Positions 25,753 to 32,556 of a stretch of 32,556 nucleotides of DNA are shown here, one piece after another. A program made the position numbers and the translations under genes. The notes beneath the pieces are model-generated. The model did no database searches, was not told the DNA's origin, and worked only from the letters and a program-made list of their open reading frames with translations. The DNA lies in assembly GCA_029931975.1 (NCBI GenBank), contig JAOZQY010000012.1, forward strand, positions 38,231-70,786, written 5' to 3'. The DNA comes from Bacteroidales bacterium (GTDB lineage Bacteria; Bacteroidota; Bacteroidia; Bacteroidales; GCA-2748055). Within the stretch, counting starts at the first letter, position 1. Every line of letters starts with the position of its first letter.

Positions 25753-26334
25753 TTATTTATTAATGGCGGGTGTATCCAGGGAGATATGCTCGCGCAGCAA
25801 GGCTTCGTTTTCCGGATTCCAGTAAGCACAATCCAGTTGTAGAAATACGGAGGTGTAAGGAAGGGTGCCATTGGTTTTAATCACCAGGGTCCGGAAGAGG
25901 GAAGAGCTCTTGTCCAGCATCTTAAATACCTCGTCGTGCCACAGCGTATTCACAGGTCTGTCTTCCAGGAGGATTTTGCTTTCCCATCGAAATGCATCAA
26001 TCCCAGGAGCCTGTTCCTCTGAAATAAAAGAGAGTTCCTTATCCCTGTAAATGATTGGTTTGACGTGCGAACTGGCTTCCACCTGCTCAAGTACATATTC
26101 GAGGGTGGGCAACAGCTCCCCTTCCACATAGATGTATTTCATGCCGGGAGAAGATTGCTCCGGGAAGGCTTTATCCACCACCAGGATCCAGTTCCGGTGT
26201 CCCAGCAGGTGCAGGTCCTGTTCCAGAACCGTTTTCCATTCGTCCATCTGAGGATTGCTTTTTTGTTCTGGTACACAGGAGCATGTCAGGCTGGCCATAC
26301 AGATGACTAACAGGATGAGAATTGAGATGCGCAT
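25753..26334 (-). CDS. RbsD/FucU-like lipoprotein
   Basis: 193 residues from ATG 26334 (a TTG at 26340 is the alternative). Signal region MRISILILLVICMASLTCSC suggests a lipoprotein. Then LHLLGHRNWILVVDKAFPEQSSPGMKYIYVEG, followed by LPTLEYVLEQVEASSHVKPIIYRD, resembles the start of the ribose pyranase/fucose mutarotase (RbsD/FucU) fold, which has the form LGHGD-IVIADAGLP. The histidine is kept but the HGD is HRN. Family members interconvert sugar anomers in the cytoplasm; an exported lipidated form would act outside. The match is partial and from memory, so function is uncertain. First gene of an operon with sulfatase and GntP permease. Confidence 0.6.
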   Translation of the reverse strand: MRISILILLVICMASLTCSCVPEQKSNPQMDEWKTVLEQDLHLLGHRNWILVVDKAFPEQSSPGMKYIYVEGELLPTLEYVLEQVEASSHVKPIIYRDKELSFISEEQAPGIDAFRWESKILLEDRPVNTLWHDEVFKMLDKSSSLFRTLVIKTNGTLPYTSVFLQLDCAYWNPENEALLREHISLDTPAINK

Positions 26335-26354
26335 AATCAAGAAGTTTGTTGAAT

Positions 26355-26362
26355 CAAATATA
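26355..26362 (-). promoter_or_regulatory. Possible -7 element for the sulfatase operon (TATATTTG)
   Basis: Read on the minus strand the bases are TATATTTG, a full match to TAnnTTTG, 21 bases before the ATG at 26334. A direct repeat AATCAAAT (26352-26359 and 26367-26374) overlaps it and could be an operator. No -33 TTTG is at the normal spacing. Confidence 0.3.
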
Positions 26363-26464
26363 CTTAAATCAAATGTTCTGAATCGATTGCCGAAAGATAT
26401 TTTTTATCTTGAACTGTCAATTTTACATGCCATTTGAAATATAATCAATAACTGATAAGAGACC

Positions 26465-27676
26465 ATGAAACAACATCTTATATTTCCCCTGCTGGCTGTG
26501 CTGCTGGTCATTGTATCCTGCAGCACCCCTGCCAGTCAGACTGAAGTGATCACCCTGGATGATATTGCGGCACAGCTTCTTTTGCTGGATGATAATATAT
26601 TGAAAGTGCAGGCTGAGAATCCCACCACCGGGGATGGTTTGCCGAGAGTAATCCCCCGGACCATCAACAAGGACGGTTCTCTTTCGGTGCTGCCTGCCGG
26701 GGATTGGACCAGCGGGTTTTATCCCGGAGTCTTGTGGTATATGTATGAACTGACCGGAGAAGCGGAGTGGAAGGATAAGGCGGTCAAATATACGGCCACC
26801 CTGGAGGAACAACAATACAACGGTTCCAACCACGATGTGGGATTCAGGATGTTCTGCAGCTACGGGAATGCCCTGCGGCTTACCGGCGATGAGGCTTATA
26901 TTTCTGTGCTGGAGCAGTCAGCAAAAACGCTCATTGTCCGATATTATGAAAATGTGGGATGTATTCGTTCCTGGAATTTTAACGAAGAGGTGTGGCAGTG
27001 CCCGGTAATTATTGATAATATGATGAACCTGGAATTGCTGTTCTGGGCCTCGGAACAAACCGGTGATCCGGATTATTATGATATCGCCTTCCGCCATGCA
27101 CTTACTACCATGGACAACCATTTCCGTCCTGATAACAGTTCGGTTCATGTGGTTGACTACGACACTATTACCGGAGCTGTTCGAATGAAGAATACTCATC
27201 AGGGTTATGCTGATGAATCAGCCTGGTCGCGTGGACAGGCCTGGGGCCTCTATGGCTATACCATGACCTACCGTTTTACAGATCACCTGGATTTCCTGAA
27301 GCAGGCTGAGAAGATTGCCGGTTTTTTGCTGGAGAATCCCAATATGCCTGACGACCTGGTTCCTTATTGGGACTACGATGCCCCTGGCATTCCTGATGAG
27401 CCCAGGGATGTTTCTGCAGCAGCCATCATGGCATCGGCTCTGTATGAGTTGTGCAGCTACTCAGAAAATGGAGCCTATTATAAGGAAAAGGCAGATAAAA
27501 TTTTGGAGAGTCTGGGAAGCACTTATGCTTCGGCACCGGGTGAGAATTGCGGTTTCATCCTGGGACATTCGGTGGGGTCGAAACCTGCTGATTCGGAGCT
27601 TGATGTTCCCCTGAACTATGCTGACTATTATTACCTGGAAGCCCTGCTTCGCCAGAAAAACCTCGAATCACAGTAA
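26465..27676 (+). CDS. GH88 unsaturated glucuronyl hydrolase, lipoprotein
   Basis: 403 residues. Lipoprotein signal MKQHLIFPLLAVLLVIVSC. Six-hairpin (alpha/alpha)6 barrel motifs: PAGDWTSGFYPGVLWYMY, NHDVGFRMFCSYG with D124, VIIDNMMNLELLFWAS with D184, and HQGYADESAWSRGQAWGLYGYT. The two aspartates are spaced 60 apart, as the D88/D149 pair of the Bacillus enzyme (61). The enzyme hydrates and releases 4,5-unsaturated uronic acid from the non-reducing end of oligosaccharides made by polysaccharide lyases, hence a lyase must act elsewhere. Lipid anchoring puts it in the periplasm or outer membrane. Divergent from the sulfatase operon, sharing a 130-base control region. Confidence 0.93.
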   Translation: MKQHLIFPLLAVLLVIVSCSTPASQTEVITLDDIAAQLLLLDDNILKVQAENPTTGDGLPRVIPRTINKDGSLSVLPAGDWTSGFYPGVLWYMYELTGEAEWKDKAVKYTATLEEQQYNGSNHDVGFRMFCSYGNALRLTGDEAYISVLEQSAKTLIVRYYENVGCIRSWNFNEEVWQCPVIIDNMMNLELLFWASEQTGDPDYYDIAFRHALTTMDNHFRPDNSSVHVVDYDTITGAVRMKNTHQGYADESAWSRGQAWGLYGYTMTYRFTDHLDFLKQAEKIAGFLLENPNMPDDLVPYWDYDAPGIPDEPRDVSAAAIMASALYELCSYSENGAYYKEKADKILESLGSTYASAPGENCGFILGHSVGSKPADSELDVPLNYADYYYLEALLRQKNLESQ

Positions 27677-27707
27677 GCAATAAGCATTAACGACTAAGCT
27701 GTTATTT

Positions 27708-28904
27708 ATGAAATACAAAAACATCGCCATGCTCGGTGGCGGATTTATCGGCGACTTTTATATACATGCCTTACACGGACATCGCAGGCCAGACCGGGTT
27801 AAGGTCGTTTATTCCAGAAGCAAGGCCAGTGCAAAGAAAGTGGCCGAACGGCATGGAATTCCCAAATGGGCCACCGATATGAAAGAGGCGGTCAACGATC
27901 CAGAGATTGATACGGTGATTGTGGCTCTCCCCAACTTCCTCCACCTGGAGGCGGTTCGCATGGCAGCTGAAGCAGGGAAATCGATCCTGGTAACCAAGCC
28001 CCTGGGAAGGAATGGAGCAGAAGCAAAAGAGATGCTGGATATAGTGGAGAAGTATGGGGTATTCCATGGCTACCTGGAGGATCTCTGTTATACTCCCAAA
28101 ACCCTGAAGGCGGTGGAATCGGTCAAGAACGGAGCCCTGGGCGATATCCTCTGGGTCAGGGCACGGGAGGCCCATCCTGGTCCCCACAGCGACTGGTTTT
28201 GGAACCCGGAACTTTCAGGTGGCGGGGCCATCATCGACCTGGGCTGTCATTGCATCGAGATTGCACGAAATTACATTGGAAAGGATGTGAAGCCGGTGGA
28301 GGTCATGTGCTGGGCCGATACCCAGGTAAAGCCCATCGAGGCTGAGGATCATGCCATTGCTCTGGTCAAGTATGCCACCGGGGCCATTGCTCAGTTCGAG
28401 GTGAGCTGGTGTTTCCGTGGAGGAATGGATCTGCGCGATGAGGTGATGGGCGTGGAAGGAACCATCTTCCTGAACCACTTCCTGCGTACCGGCTTTGATA
28501 TGTATACGGCTGTAGGAGAGGGTGATTATGTGGCCGAGAAAGCTGAGTCAGCTACCGGTTGGCTCTTCCCGGTGGGAGATGAGGTCAATGCGCTAGGCTA
28601 CGATTTTATGTTTACGGATATGTTCGATGCCATGGATGAAGGAAAACAAGCCATGGAGAACTTCTACGATGGCTATGTGGTCAATGCCATCATGGATGCC
28701 TGTTACAAGTCTTCCAAATCCAAGAAGTGGGAGCCTGTAGAACTGGACGACTGGCGAGGCAGTGATAAAGTCTCCGGTGGTCCCAAGCTAAAGGAGTATG
28801 ATGAGCAATACTATCTGATCAAGGAAGAGAAGATTCCCGATGGCACGGTGAAACTGATCCTGAAAGATAAGTCCTCAGGGGAGATCATTCAGAAAATGCG
28901 GTAA
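27708..28904 (+). CDS. Gfo/Idh/MocA family oxidoreductase
   Basis: 398 residues, cytoplasmic (no signal peptide). Rossmann start [17 protein letters not shown], then [36 protein letters not shown] with the family lysine K97 (here TKP, where EKP is usual), and the second domain with [22 protein letters not shown] carrying the catalytic-type aspartate/histidine. The long C-terminal extension past residue 330 ([26 protein letters not shown]... to the end) is richer in charged residues. Uses NAD(P) to oxidise or reduce sugars or inositols. 31 bases after the GH88 gene, same strand, so probably part of the same unit handling uronic acid or derivatives; the substrate is not visible. Confidence 0.88.
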   Translation: MKYKNIAMLGGGFIGDFYIHALHGHRRPDRVKVVYSRSKASAKKVAERHGIPKWATDMKEAVNDPEIDTVIVALPNFLHLEAVRMAAEAGKSILVTKPLGRNGAEAKEMLDIVEKYGVFHGYLEDLCYTPKTLKAVESVKNGALGDILWVRAREAHPGPHSDWFWNPELSGGGAIIDLGCHCIEIARNYIGKDVKPVEVMCWADTQVKPIEAEDHAIALVKYATGAIAQFEVSWCFRGGMDLRDEVMGVEGTIFLNHFLRTGFDMYTAVGEGDYVAEKAESATGWLFPVGDEVNALGYDFMFTDMFDAMDEGKQAMENFYDGYVVNAIMDACYKSSKSKKWEPVELDDWRGSDKVSGGPKLKEYDEQYYLIKEEKIPDGTVKLILKDKSSGEIIQKMR

Positions 28905-29481
28905 AGGACTCTGGTCATGATGGGCAAGGTCATTGTCTTGGGATGAACTGTACTAAAAGCCAAGCTATTTTACCCTAAATTCACATTTACGCTTCGAATA
29001 TTCTCATCATAATACAATCCCGTTTTATTTATCGCCAAAGATTGCTTAAGTAGATAAATGGCGGTTCTCTTAGGTGTATTTCGTCCCACTTCGACTCCAC
29101 TTTATGAAGCGAACTTGCACTATCTCTGAAGATTAGAAAATGCCACATTGATTTTTATAAGATTTTTGCACCATAGTCGAATTGCAATATTGCAGATATA
29201 ATCATAATATTGATTCTTATGTGTTTTGCAACACACGCAGAGTGGGTAACGAAACTGAAAATTTTGGAATAAACCTATAGAAGGTTTACGGATTCAAGCA
29301 CATTTGCTTAATGTGACCCTTTTAATAGCAATTCACGCAAGCTCCTTGATATAAGGTTTTAATTTTCCTACATTTCTAATGAATTCCACCCAGATAATTA
29401 TCTGATTTCTCAAGTATGCTGAACCACTTGAACGGGTGGTTAGATAATATGTTTTTGCATAATACCCTAACAATTCATACA
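28905..29481. other. AT-rich intergenic region at the left edge of an AT-rich island
   Basis: About 577 bases. It holds several small dyads: GCAATATTGC near 29185, CACATT/AATGTG near 29298, the perfect 14-bp palindrome CAGATAATTATCTG at 29391-29404, and CCACCC (29386-29391) pairing with GGGTGG (29434-29439). A weak promoter-like pair CTTG (29427-29430) and TATGTTTT (29448-29455) precedes the next gene. No RNA gene or intact reading frame was supported. Confidence 0.5.
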
Positions 29482-30570
29482 ATGAAAAAACAAATTCTGT
29501 TTCTATTAACCCTTTCCTTTCTTGCGTCCATTTCTCTAAAAGCTCAACTGGAAATGAACTCCAGCGGTGAGATTGGTATTGGAGCAACACCTGTAGTTGG
29601 AAACGCTTTGTTTACCACAACGGCAAAAATCAATCATTTAGGAGTCAATTGGTCACCAATAAGCGGTATTGATTTTTGTACACCCAAAGCGCAAATTACT
29701 TGCCTGGGAATTAATTCAAGCCCAAGTACAACTTACAAACTGAATTTAGAAGGGGATGCAAATTTCAAGGCTAATTCGGCGCTGGTTAGCCTGATCTTTA
29801 CTAATTGTGGAATGTGGGAAACTGAGTTGCGCCCATCAATGAACAACTCTAATACTATTGGATCCTCGAGCTATGCATTTAGAGCAATGTATTCGTATGC
29901 CTATCCGACCTTGTCTGATAAAAGACAGAAAGAGAATATCCAAAATATCGCAGGAGCCCTTAGTAAGATTTTGCTGTTGCAAGGTGTCAAATATGATATT
30001 AAAGAAGAATTTGCATATGATAGGGATTTGATCACAGATGAGGAATTTATAAATAAGCTTGATCAAGAAAGGAAGGATCAGTTAGGGTTTTTAGCCCAAG
30101 ATGTAGACAAAGTCTTGCCAGAAGTTGTAGTTTATGACGATTCAACAGATATTTATGCTATTGAGTATTCTCGTATTATACCTGTGTTAGTTGAAGCAAT
30201 AAAAGAACAACAACTGCAAATTGAGGAATTGCAAACAGCTCTGGAATCAAGCGGAGATCTAAAAGGTGCAGCTGTCTCGTTTTCGGACTCTCAAATACCA
30301 GAAACAAGTTCCTCTGATATCTTCCAAAATGCACCGAATCCATTCACTAAAGAAACGATAATCAGGTACTCCCTGGATGAAAGCGTTGAATCTGCAACAT
30401 TGTTCATTTACGACATGAACGGAAAGCAACTAAGCAGCTATAATCTGCATGATAGAGGCGAATCCGAGATCAATATTGTTGGCGGAGAGCTAGACCCTGG
30501 AATGTATATGTACTCCTTGGTGGCCGATGGGTTGCTGATCGGAACCAAACAAATGTTACTCACTGACTAA
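29482..30570 (+). CDS. Tail-fibre S74 chaperone domain protein with T9SS sorting domain
   Basis: 362 residues from ATG 29482, which opens into a signal peptide (MKKQILFLLTLSFLASISLKAQ); earlier in-frame ATG at 29416 only adds a non-signal leader. Residues 25-140: beta-rich repeats (GEIGIGATPVVGN, LGVNWSPISGID). Residues 143-255: Peptidase_S74/intramolecular chaperone domain, with LSDKRQKENI (S145, K150) as the autocleavage-type motif, QLGFLAQDVDKVLPEVV, IEYSRIIPVLVEAIKEQQ and a coiled-coil tail. Residues 283-362: T9SS type A sorting domain beginning NAPNPFTKETIIRYSL. The protein is therefore exported to the cell surface. First of three genes in the AT-rich island. Fused S74-T9SS proteins are known in Bacteroidota. 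Confidence 0.85.
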   Translation: MKKQILFLLTLSFLASISLKAQLEMNSSGEIGIGATPVVGNALFTTTAKINHLGVNWSPISGIDFCTPKAQITCLGINSSPSTTYKLNLEGDANFKANSALVSLIFTNCGMWETELRPSMNNSNTIGSSSYAFRAMYSYAYPTLSDKRQKENIQNIAGALSKILLLQGVKYDIKEEFAYDRDLITDEEFINKLDQERKDQLGFLAQDVDKVLPEVVVYDDSTDIYAIEYSRIIPVLVEAIKEQQLQIEELQTALESSGDLKGAAVSFSDSQIPETSSSDIFQNAPNPFTKETIIRYSLDESVESATLFIYDMNGKQLSSYNLHDRGESEINIVGGELDPGMYMYSLVADGLLIGTKQMLLTD

Positions 30571-30580
30571 ATGGATAGCT

Positions 30581-31297
30581 ATGAAAATATATTGCATTAT
30601 TAGTATTCTTCTGTTTGTCATGGGATTGTCTGTGATGGGTCAAACATCTACGGTTTATACTCCCTGGGGTACAGAAGTTAGTGTCACTGAGCCAGATGAG
30701 GGGGGCCTCAACGGAAGGTTATATTATGAAAACGAGGCTAAATCAGCACATCCAAATGCTATTTACCATAAAACTTGGCCGGTTTATCCATATCTAGATC
30801 TAAGTTCAACATTCAGATTTAATTGCCATGGTTATGCATGGCATATGTTTTGGTTTGGTGAAGATGATGAATTAGATGAACCTGTTAAAATGACCTTAAC
30901 AGAAGCAGAAAAATACTTCAATGATGGTAGTTTTATAGAATGTACACAGTCAGAGGCAGAAATATGGTGGATTAATGGAGGATCTCATTCTGCTGCTGCT
31001 CTAGACAACCCAGCGTACCTGAAGTCAAAATGGGCTAATGGTCCTCTGGTTACTCATCTTATAAATGATCAACCCTACATTCCTGATATGAACTATACAT
31101 CGTTTTTCAAACAATGTTATAAGGATTATACTGGTGTTTATACCTCTGATATTACCCTGAATGAGTGCTCTGCTCAATTCACGAATTCGGGAACATCAAA
31201 CTATGTTGATCTGGAGATAGAATATGAAGTAGCAATCCGATTTGAAGGTGTTTTTAGTACAGGAACTGGCTCTACTTTATATTTTCATCCTGATTAA
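30581..31297 (+). CDS. Secreted protein with NCHGYAW motif, possible cysteine hydrolase
   Basis: 238 residues with signal peptide MKIYCIISILLFVMGLSVMGQ. The central part has FNCHGYAWHMFWFG (C82, H83), then IWWINGGSHSAAALDN with H136, followed by YLKSKWANGPLVTH. A cysteine within NCH(S/G)YAW and a later GxHSAxx histidine followed by SKWG-PLV-H is a combination I recall from secreted, uncharacterised cysteine-hydrolase-like proteins (NlpC/P60-like layout: cysteine first, histidine later). The C-terminal 60 residues (YVDLEIEYEVAIRFEGVF) are beta-strand rich. Function is unknown; a peptidase or amidase role is inference. 10 bases after the S74-T9SS gene, so co-transcribed. Confidence 0.65.
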   Translation: MKIYCIISILLFVMGLSVMGQTSTVYTPWGTEVSVTEPDEGGLNGRLYYENEAKSAHPNAIYHKTWPVYPYLDLSSTFRFNCHGYAWHMFWFGEDDELDEPVKMTLTEAEKYFNDGSFIECTQSEAEIWWINGGSHSAAALDNPAYLKSKWANGPLVTHLINDQPYIPDMNYTSFFKQCYKDYTGVYTSDITLNECSAQFTNSGTSNYVDLEIEYEVAIRFEGVFSTGTGSTLYFHPD

Positions 31298-31361
31298 GTT
31301 TTGCGTTTCACATACTACTAGCTTTACCAAAGTATTCAGTGTCATTTAATACCTAAACAAT

Positions 31362-31844
31362 ATGAAACAAATTACCATATCCGTATGTTGTATTTTGTTA
31401 GTACTTACAGGCTCTAGATGTGAAAATGAGCCTCTTCTCGGGCATATTAGATTATTTGTGACCTATCCAGAAGCTGTCGTTGAGCCTGATCAGCCATTAT
31501 CATTCATACAGGTTCCTGCTAATGGAGCTGAGGTAAGATTATATGACAAAGATGCTCAGTGTTGGGGAATCAGGGATGCAAGAAGTGGTGTTGCGTGGAT
31601 TGATAGTAAACCAACTGCTTCAATTTGTACCCAAAAAACTAATGAGAAGGGCGAAGCTTTGTTCAATGATTTACCAGCAGGAGAGTACTATCTGGTTATT
31701 TATGCAAAACAGCTATATAAATACACCGAAAAATACGTTGATGTTTATAGTGGTGACACATTGAAACTTACGAAAGATTTTACAGCTGATCTTGGATACT
31801 CAAATGACCTAGAACCTTGGGATTATGTAATGCCAGTAAACTAA
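31362..31844 (+). CDS. Lipoprotein-like protein with prealbumin-type beta domain
   Basis: 160 residues. The N-terminus MKQITISVCCILLVLTGSRC has a cysteine after a short hydrophobic segment; GSRC is a poor lipobox, but lipidation fits the position. The mature part matches a carboxypeptidase-regulatory/SpaA-like (prealbumin-like) sandwich: NGAEVRLYDKD, TNEKGEALFNDLPAGEYYLVIYAK, and TEKYVDVYSGDTLKLTKDF. Such domains serve as stalks or adhesion modules in surface proteins. Its role here is not visible. Last gene of the AT-rich island, just before a strong terminator. Confidence 0.65.
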   Translation: MKQITISVCCILLVLTGSRCENEPLLGHIRLFVTYPEAVVEPDQPLSFIQVPANGAEVRLYDKDAQCWGIRDARSGVAWIDSKPTASICTQKTNEKGEALFNDLPAGEYYLVIYAKQLYKYTEKYVDVYSGDTLKLTKDFTADLGYSNDLEPWDYVMPVN

Positions 31845-31869
31845 AGGCGTTGTTTAAGAGTATATTATA

Positions 31870-31898
31870 GAAAAAGCTGGGCAAGTTCCGGCTTTTTC
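31870..31898. terminator. Strong hairpin terminator between convergent genes
   Basis: GAAAAAGCTGG (31870-31880) pairs with CCGGCTTTTTC (31888-31898) over 11 positions with one G-T wobble; loop GCAAGTT. The GCTTTTTC arm acts as U-tract on the plus strand, and the A-run as U-tract for the other direction, so it can serve the 31362 gene and the convergent recombinase. Confidence 0.7.
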
Positions 31899-31920
31899 AT
31901 TGAATAAAAAACAAATCACA

Positions 31921-32553
31921 TTATGAAACCACCCTTAAATGCTCCGAATTCTTCTCCCAGTGCATCTGCAGGAGCTTGGCATGCTCTTCCGGGGTCACCT
32001 TGATATATTTCAGAAAAGCTGCCTCGGTCTTGTGGCCGGTGATCTGCATGATGGAGATCGAAGGAAACCCGGATTTGTAGAGATTTGTTGCAAAGGATCT
32101 CCTGGCAGAGTGCGAGGTTACCAGCTGCCACTTCTCGAATTTAGTTGAAATGGTCTTCCCTCCCTTGGTGATCCGCTTGTGGAAAGGTGCATTGATCTTT
32201 GCTTTTTTTGCAATTAACTTCAATGCTTCATTGAATTTTTGATTTGTAATAATTGCAGGTATCTCAAAGTCATATTTCTCCAATATAGCCTTGACCATCG
32301 GGTACATCGGGATCCATACTTTATTACCGGTTTTATGCTGAGTGATGTGGATCATGCCGCCCTCGATGTTCTCCTTGTTCACCTGGGGCAGATCACCAAA
32401 CCAGCCGGTCCAGGCACCAATCAAAAATATATCTCTCACCCTCTCCTGACCAGGCGTACTGGAAAGATCCAGCTCATACAACTTGGCCAATTCTTTCGTA
32501 TCTAGCCCGAGTTTACGGGTTACGCACCAGCAACTAAGATAACATACAGTTAG
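31921..32553 (-). pseudogene. Degenerate tyrosine recombinase, C-terminal catalytic part
   Basis: Phage-integrase-family catalytic domain: KELAKLYELDLSSTPGQERVRDIFLIGAWTG at the start, HKTGNKVWIPMYP (lysine), TSHSARRSFATNLYKSG (H-x-x-R) and ITGHKTEAAFLKYIKV (histidine and nucleophilic tyrosine). The normal TGLR(F/Y)SDL box, which carries the first catalytic arginine, is here TGWFGDL: one residue shorter and without arginine. There is no ATG in the 5' region; a TTG at 32490 is the only near-start. Upstream, the frame continues as residues unlike an integrase N-terminus and meets TGA at 32554-32556. Thus the arm-binding and SAM-like domains are missing and one catalytic residue is lost. Probably a remnant of an integrated element. 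Confidence 0.7.
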
Positions 32554-32556
32554 TCA

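Noticed and set aside
29020-29080. ATTTATC and GATAAAT with GCCA/GGCG near 29030-29075 as an attachment site
   Set aside because: Arms do not nest into one hairpin and no second copy was found near the recombinase.
29333-29590. 85-codon minus-strand frame before the S74 gene
   Set aside because: Overlaps the signal peptide and start of a convincing plus-strand gene and shows no family resemblance.
1-32556. CRISPR array, rRNA, tRNA or complete insertion sequence
   Set aside because: No regularly spaced repeats, no cloverleaf-like sequence and no transposase with paired terminal repeats were seen on either strand.

Overview
The window looks like a chromosomal segment of a marine or sediment-type member of the Bacteroidota (Bacteroidales/Marinilabiliales-like; the exact genus cannot be read from the sequence). 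Reasons: many lipoproteins and secreted glycan-active enzymes (two formylglycine-type sulfatases, GH20, GH13, GH88, a sialidase relic, a CotH-like protein), C-terminal type IX secretion (T9SS) sorting domains, near absence of Shine-Dalgarno sequences, occasional TAnnTTTG-type -7 promoter elements, and a tyrosine recombinase of the Bacteroidota type.

Layout. 1-995: 3' part of L-ribulokinase. 996-1565: AT-rich gap with a perfect 16-bp inverted repeat and a diverged direct copy. 1566-2872: small outer-membrane-type protein and a PrsW-like intramembrane protease. 2945-7624: the most unusual block. It holds two tandem, diverged cytochrome-bd-like (CydA-like) membrane proteins, the second fused to eight CXXCH haem-c motifs, tightly followed by an SMP-30-like lipoprotein. 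7628-9030: a relic of the N-terminus of glucose-6-phosphate dehydrogenase and an intact kynureninase. 9040-10401 (minus): TAT-exported TIM-barrel isomerase-like protein and a small lipoprotein. 10534-12299: broken sialidase gene convergent with an alpha/beta-hydrolase. 12402-15181: AlkD-like DNA glycosylase overlapping a GH20 lipoprotein. 15267-19035 (minus): sulfatase, GH13 amylase-family lipoprotein and a small membrane protein. 19152-21371: a perfect 44-bp palindrome in front of an AAA_14/DUF4143 ATPase, then a nitrilase-family amidohydrolase. 21375-26334 (minus): CotH/T9SS gene broken by a frameshift, GntP-type permease, second sulfatase, RbsD/FucU-like lipoprotein. 26465-28904: GH88 unsaturated glucuronyl hydrolase and a Gfo/Idh/MocA oxidoreductase. 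28905-31860: AT-richer island with three secreted proteins. 31921-end (minus): degenerate tyrosine recombinase.

How the genes fit together. GH88, two sulfatases, GH20, GH13, the GntP permease, the Gfo/Idh oxidoreductase and the sugar-isomerase-like proteins suggest breakdown of sulfated, uronic-acid- and hexosamine-containing glycans or oligosaccharides, with uptake of acidic sugars. No SusC/SusD pair is present, so this is a set of accessory enzymes and not a classical polysaccharide utilisation locus. The 2945-6642 pair most likely takes electrons from membrane quinol and passes them, through a fused mono-haem domain, to a hepta-haem domain outside the inner membrane; the terminal acceptor is unknown.

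At least four loci are visibly decaying (G6PD fragment, sialidase, CotH/T9SS, recombinase), so this is an actively eroding accessory region. All functional calls come from reading motifs by eye; no database search was run.
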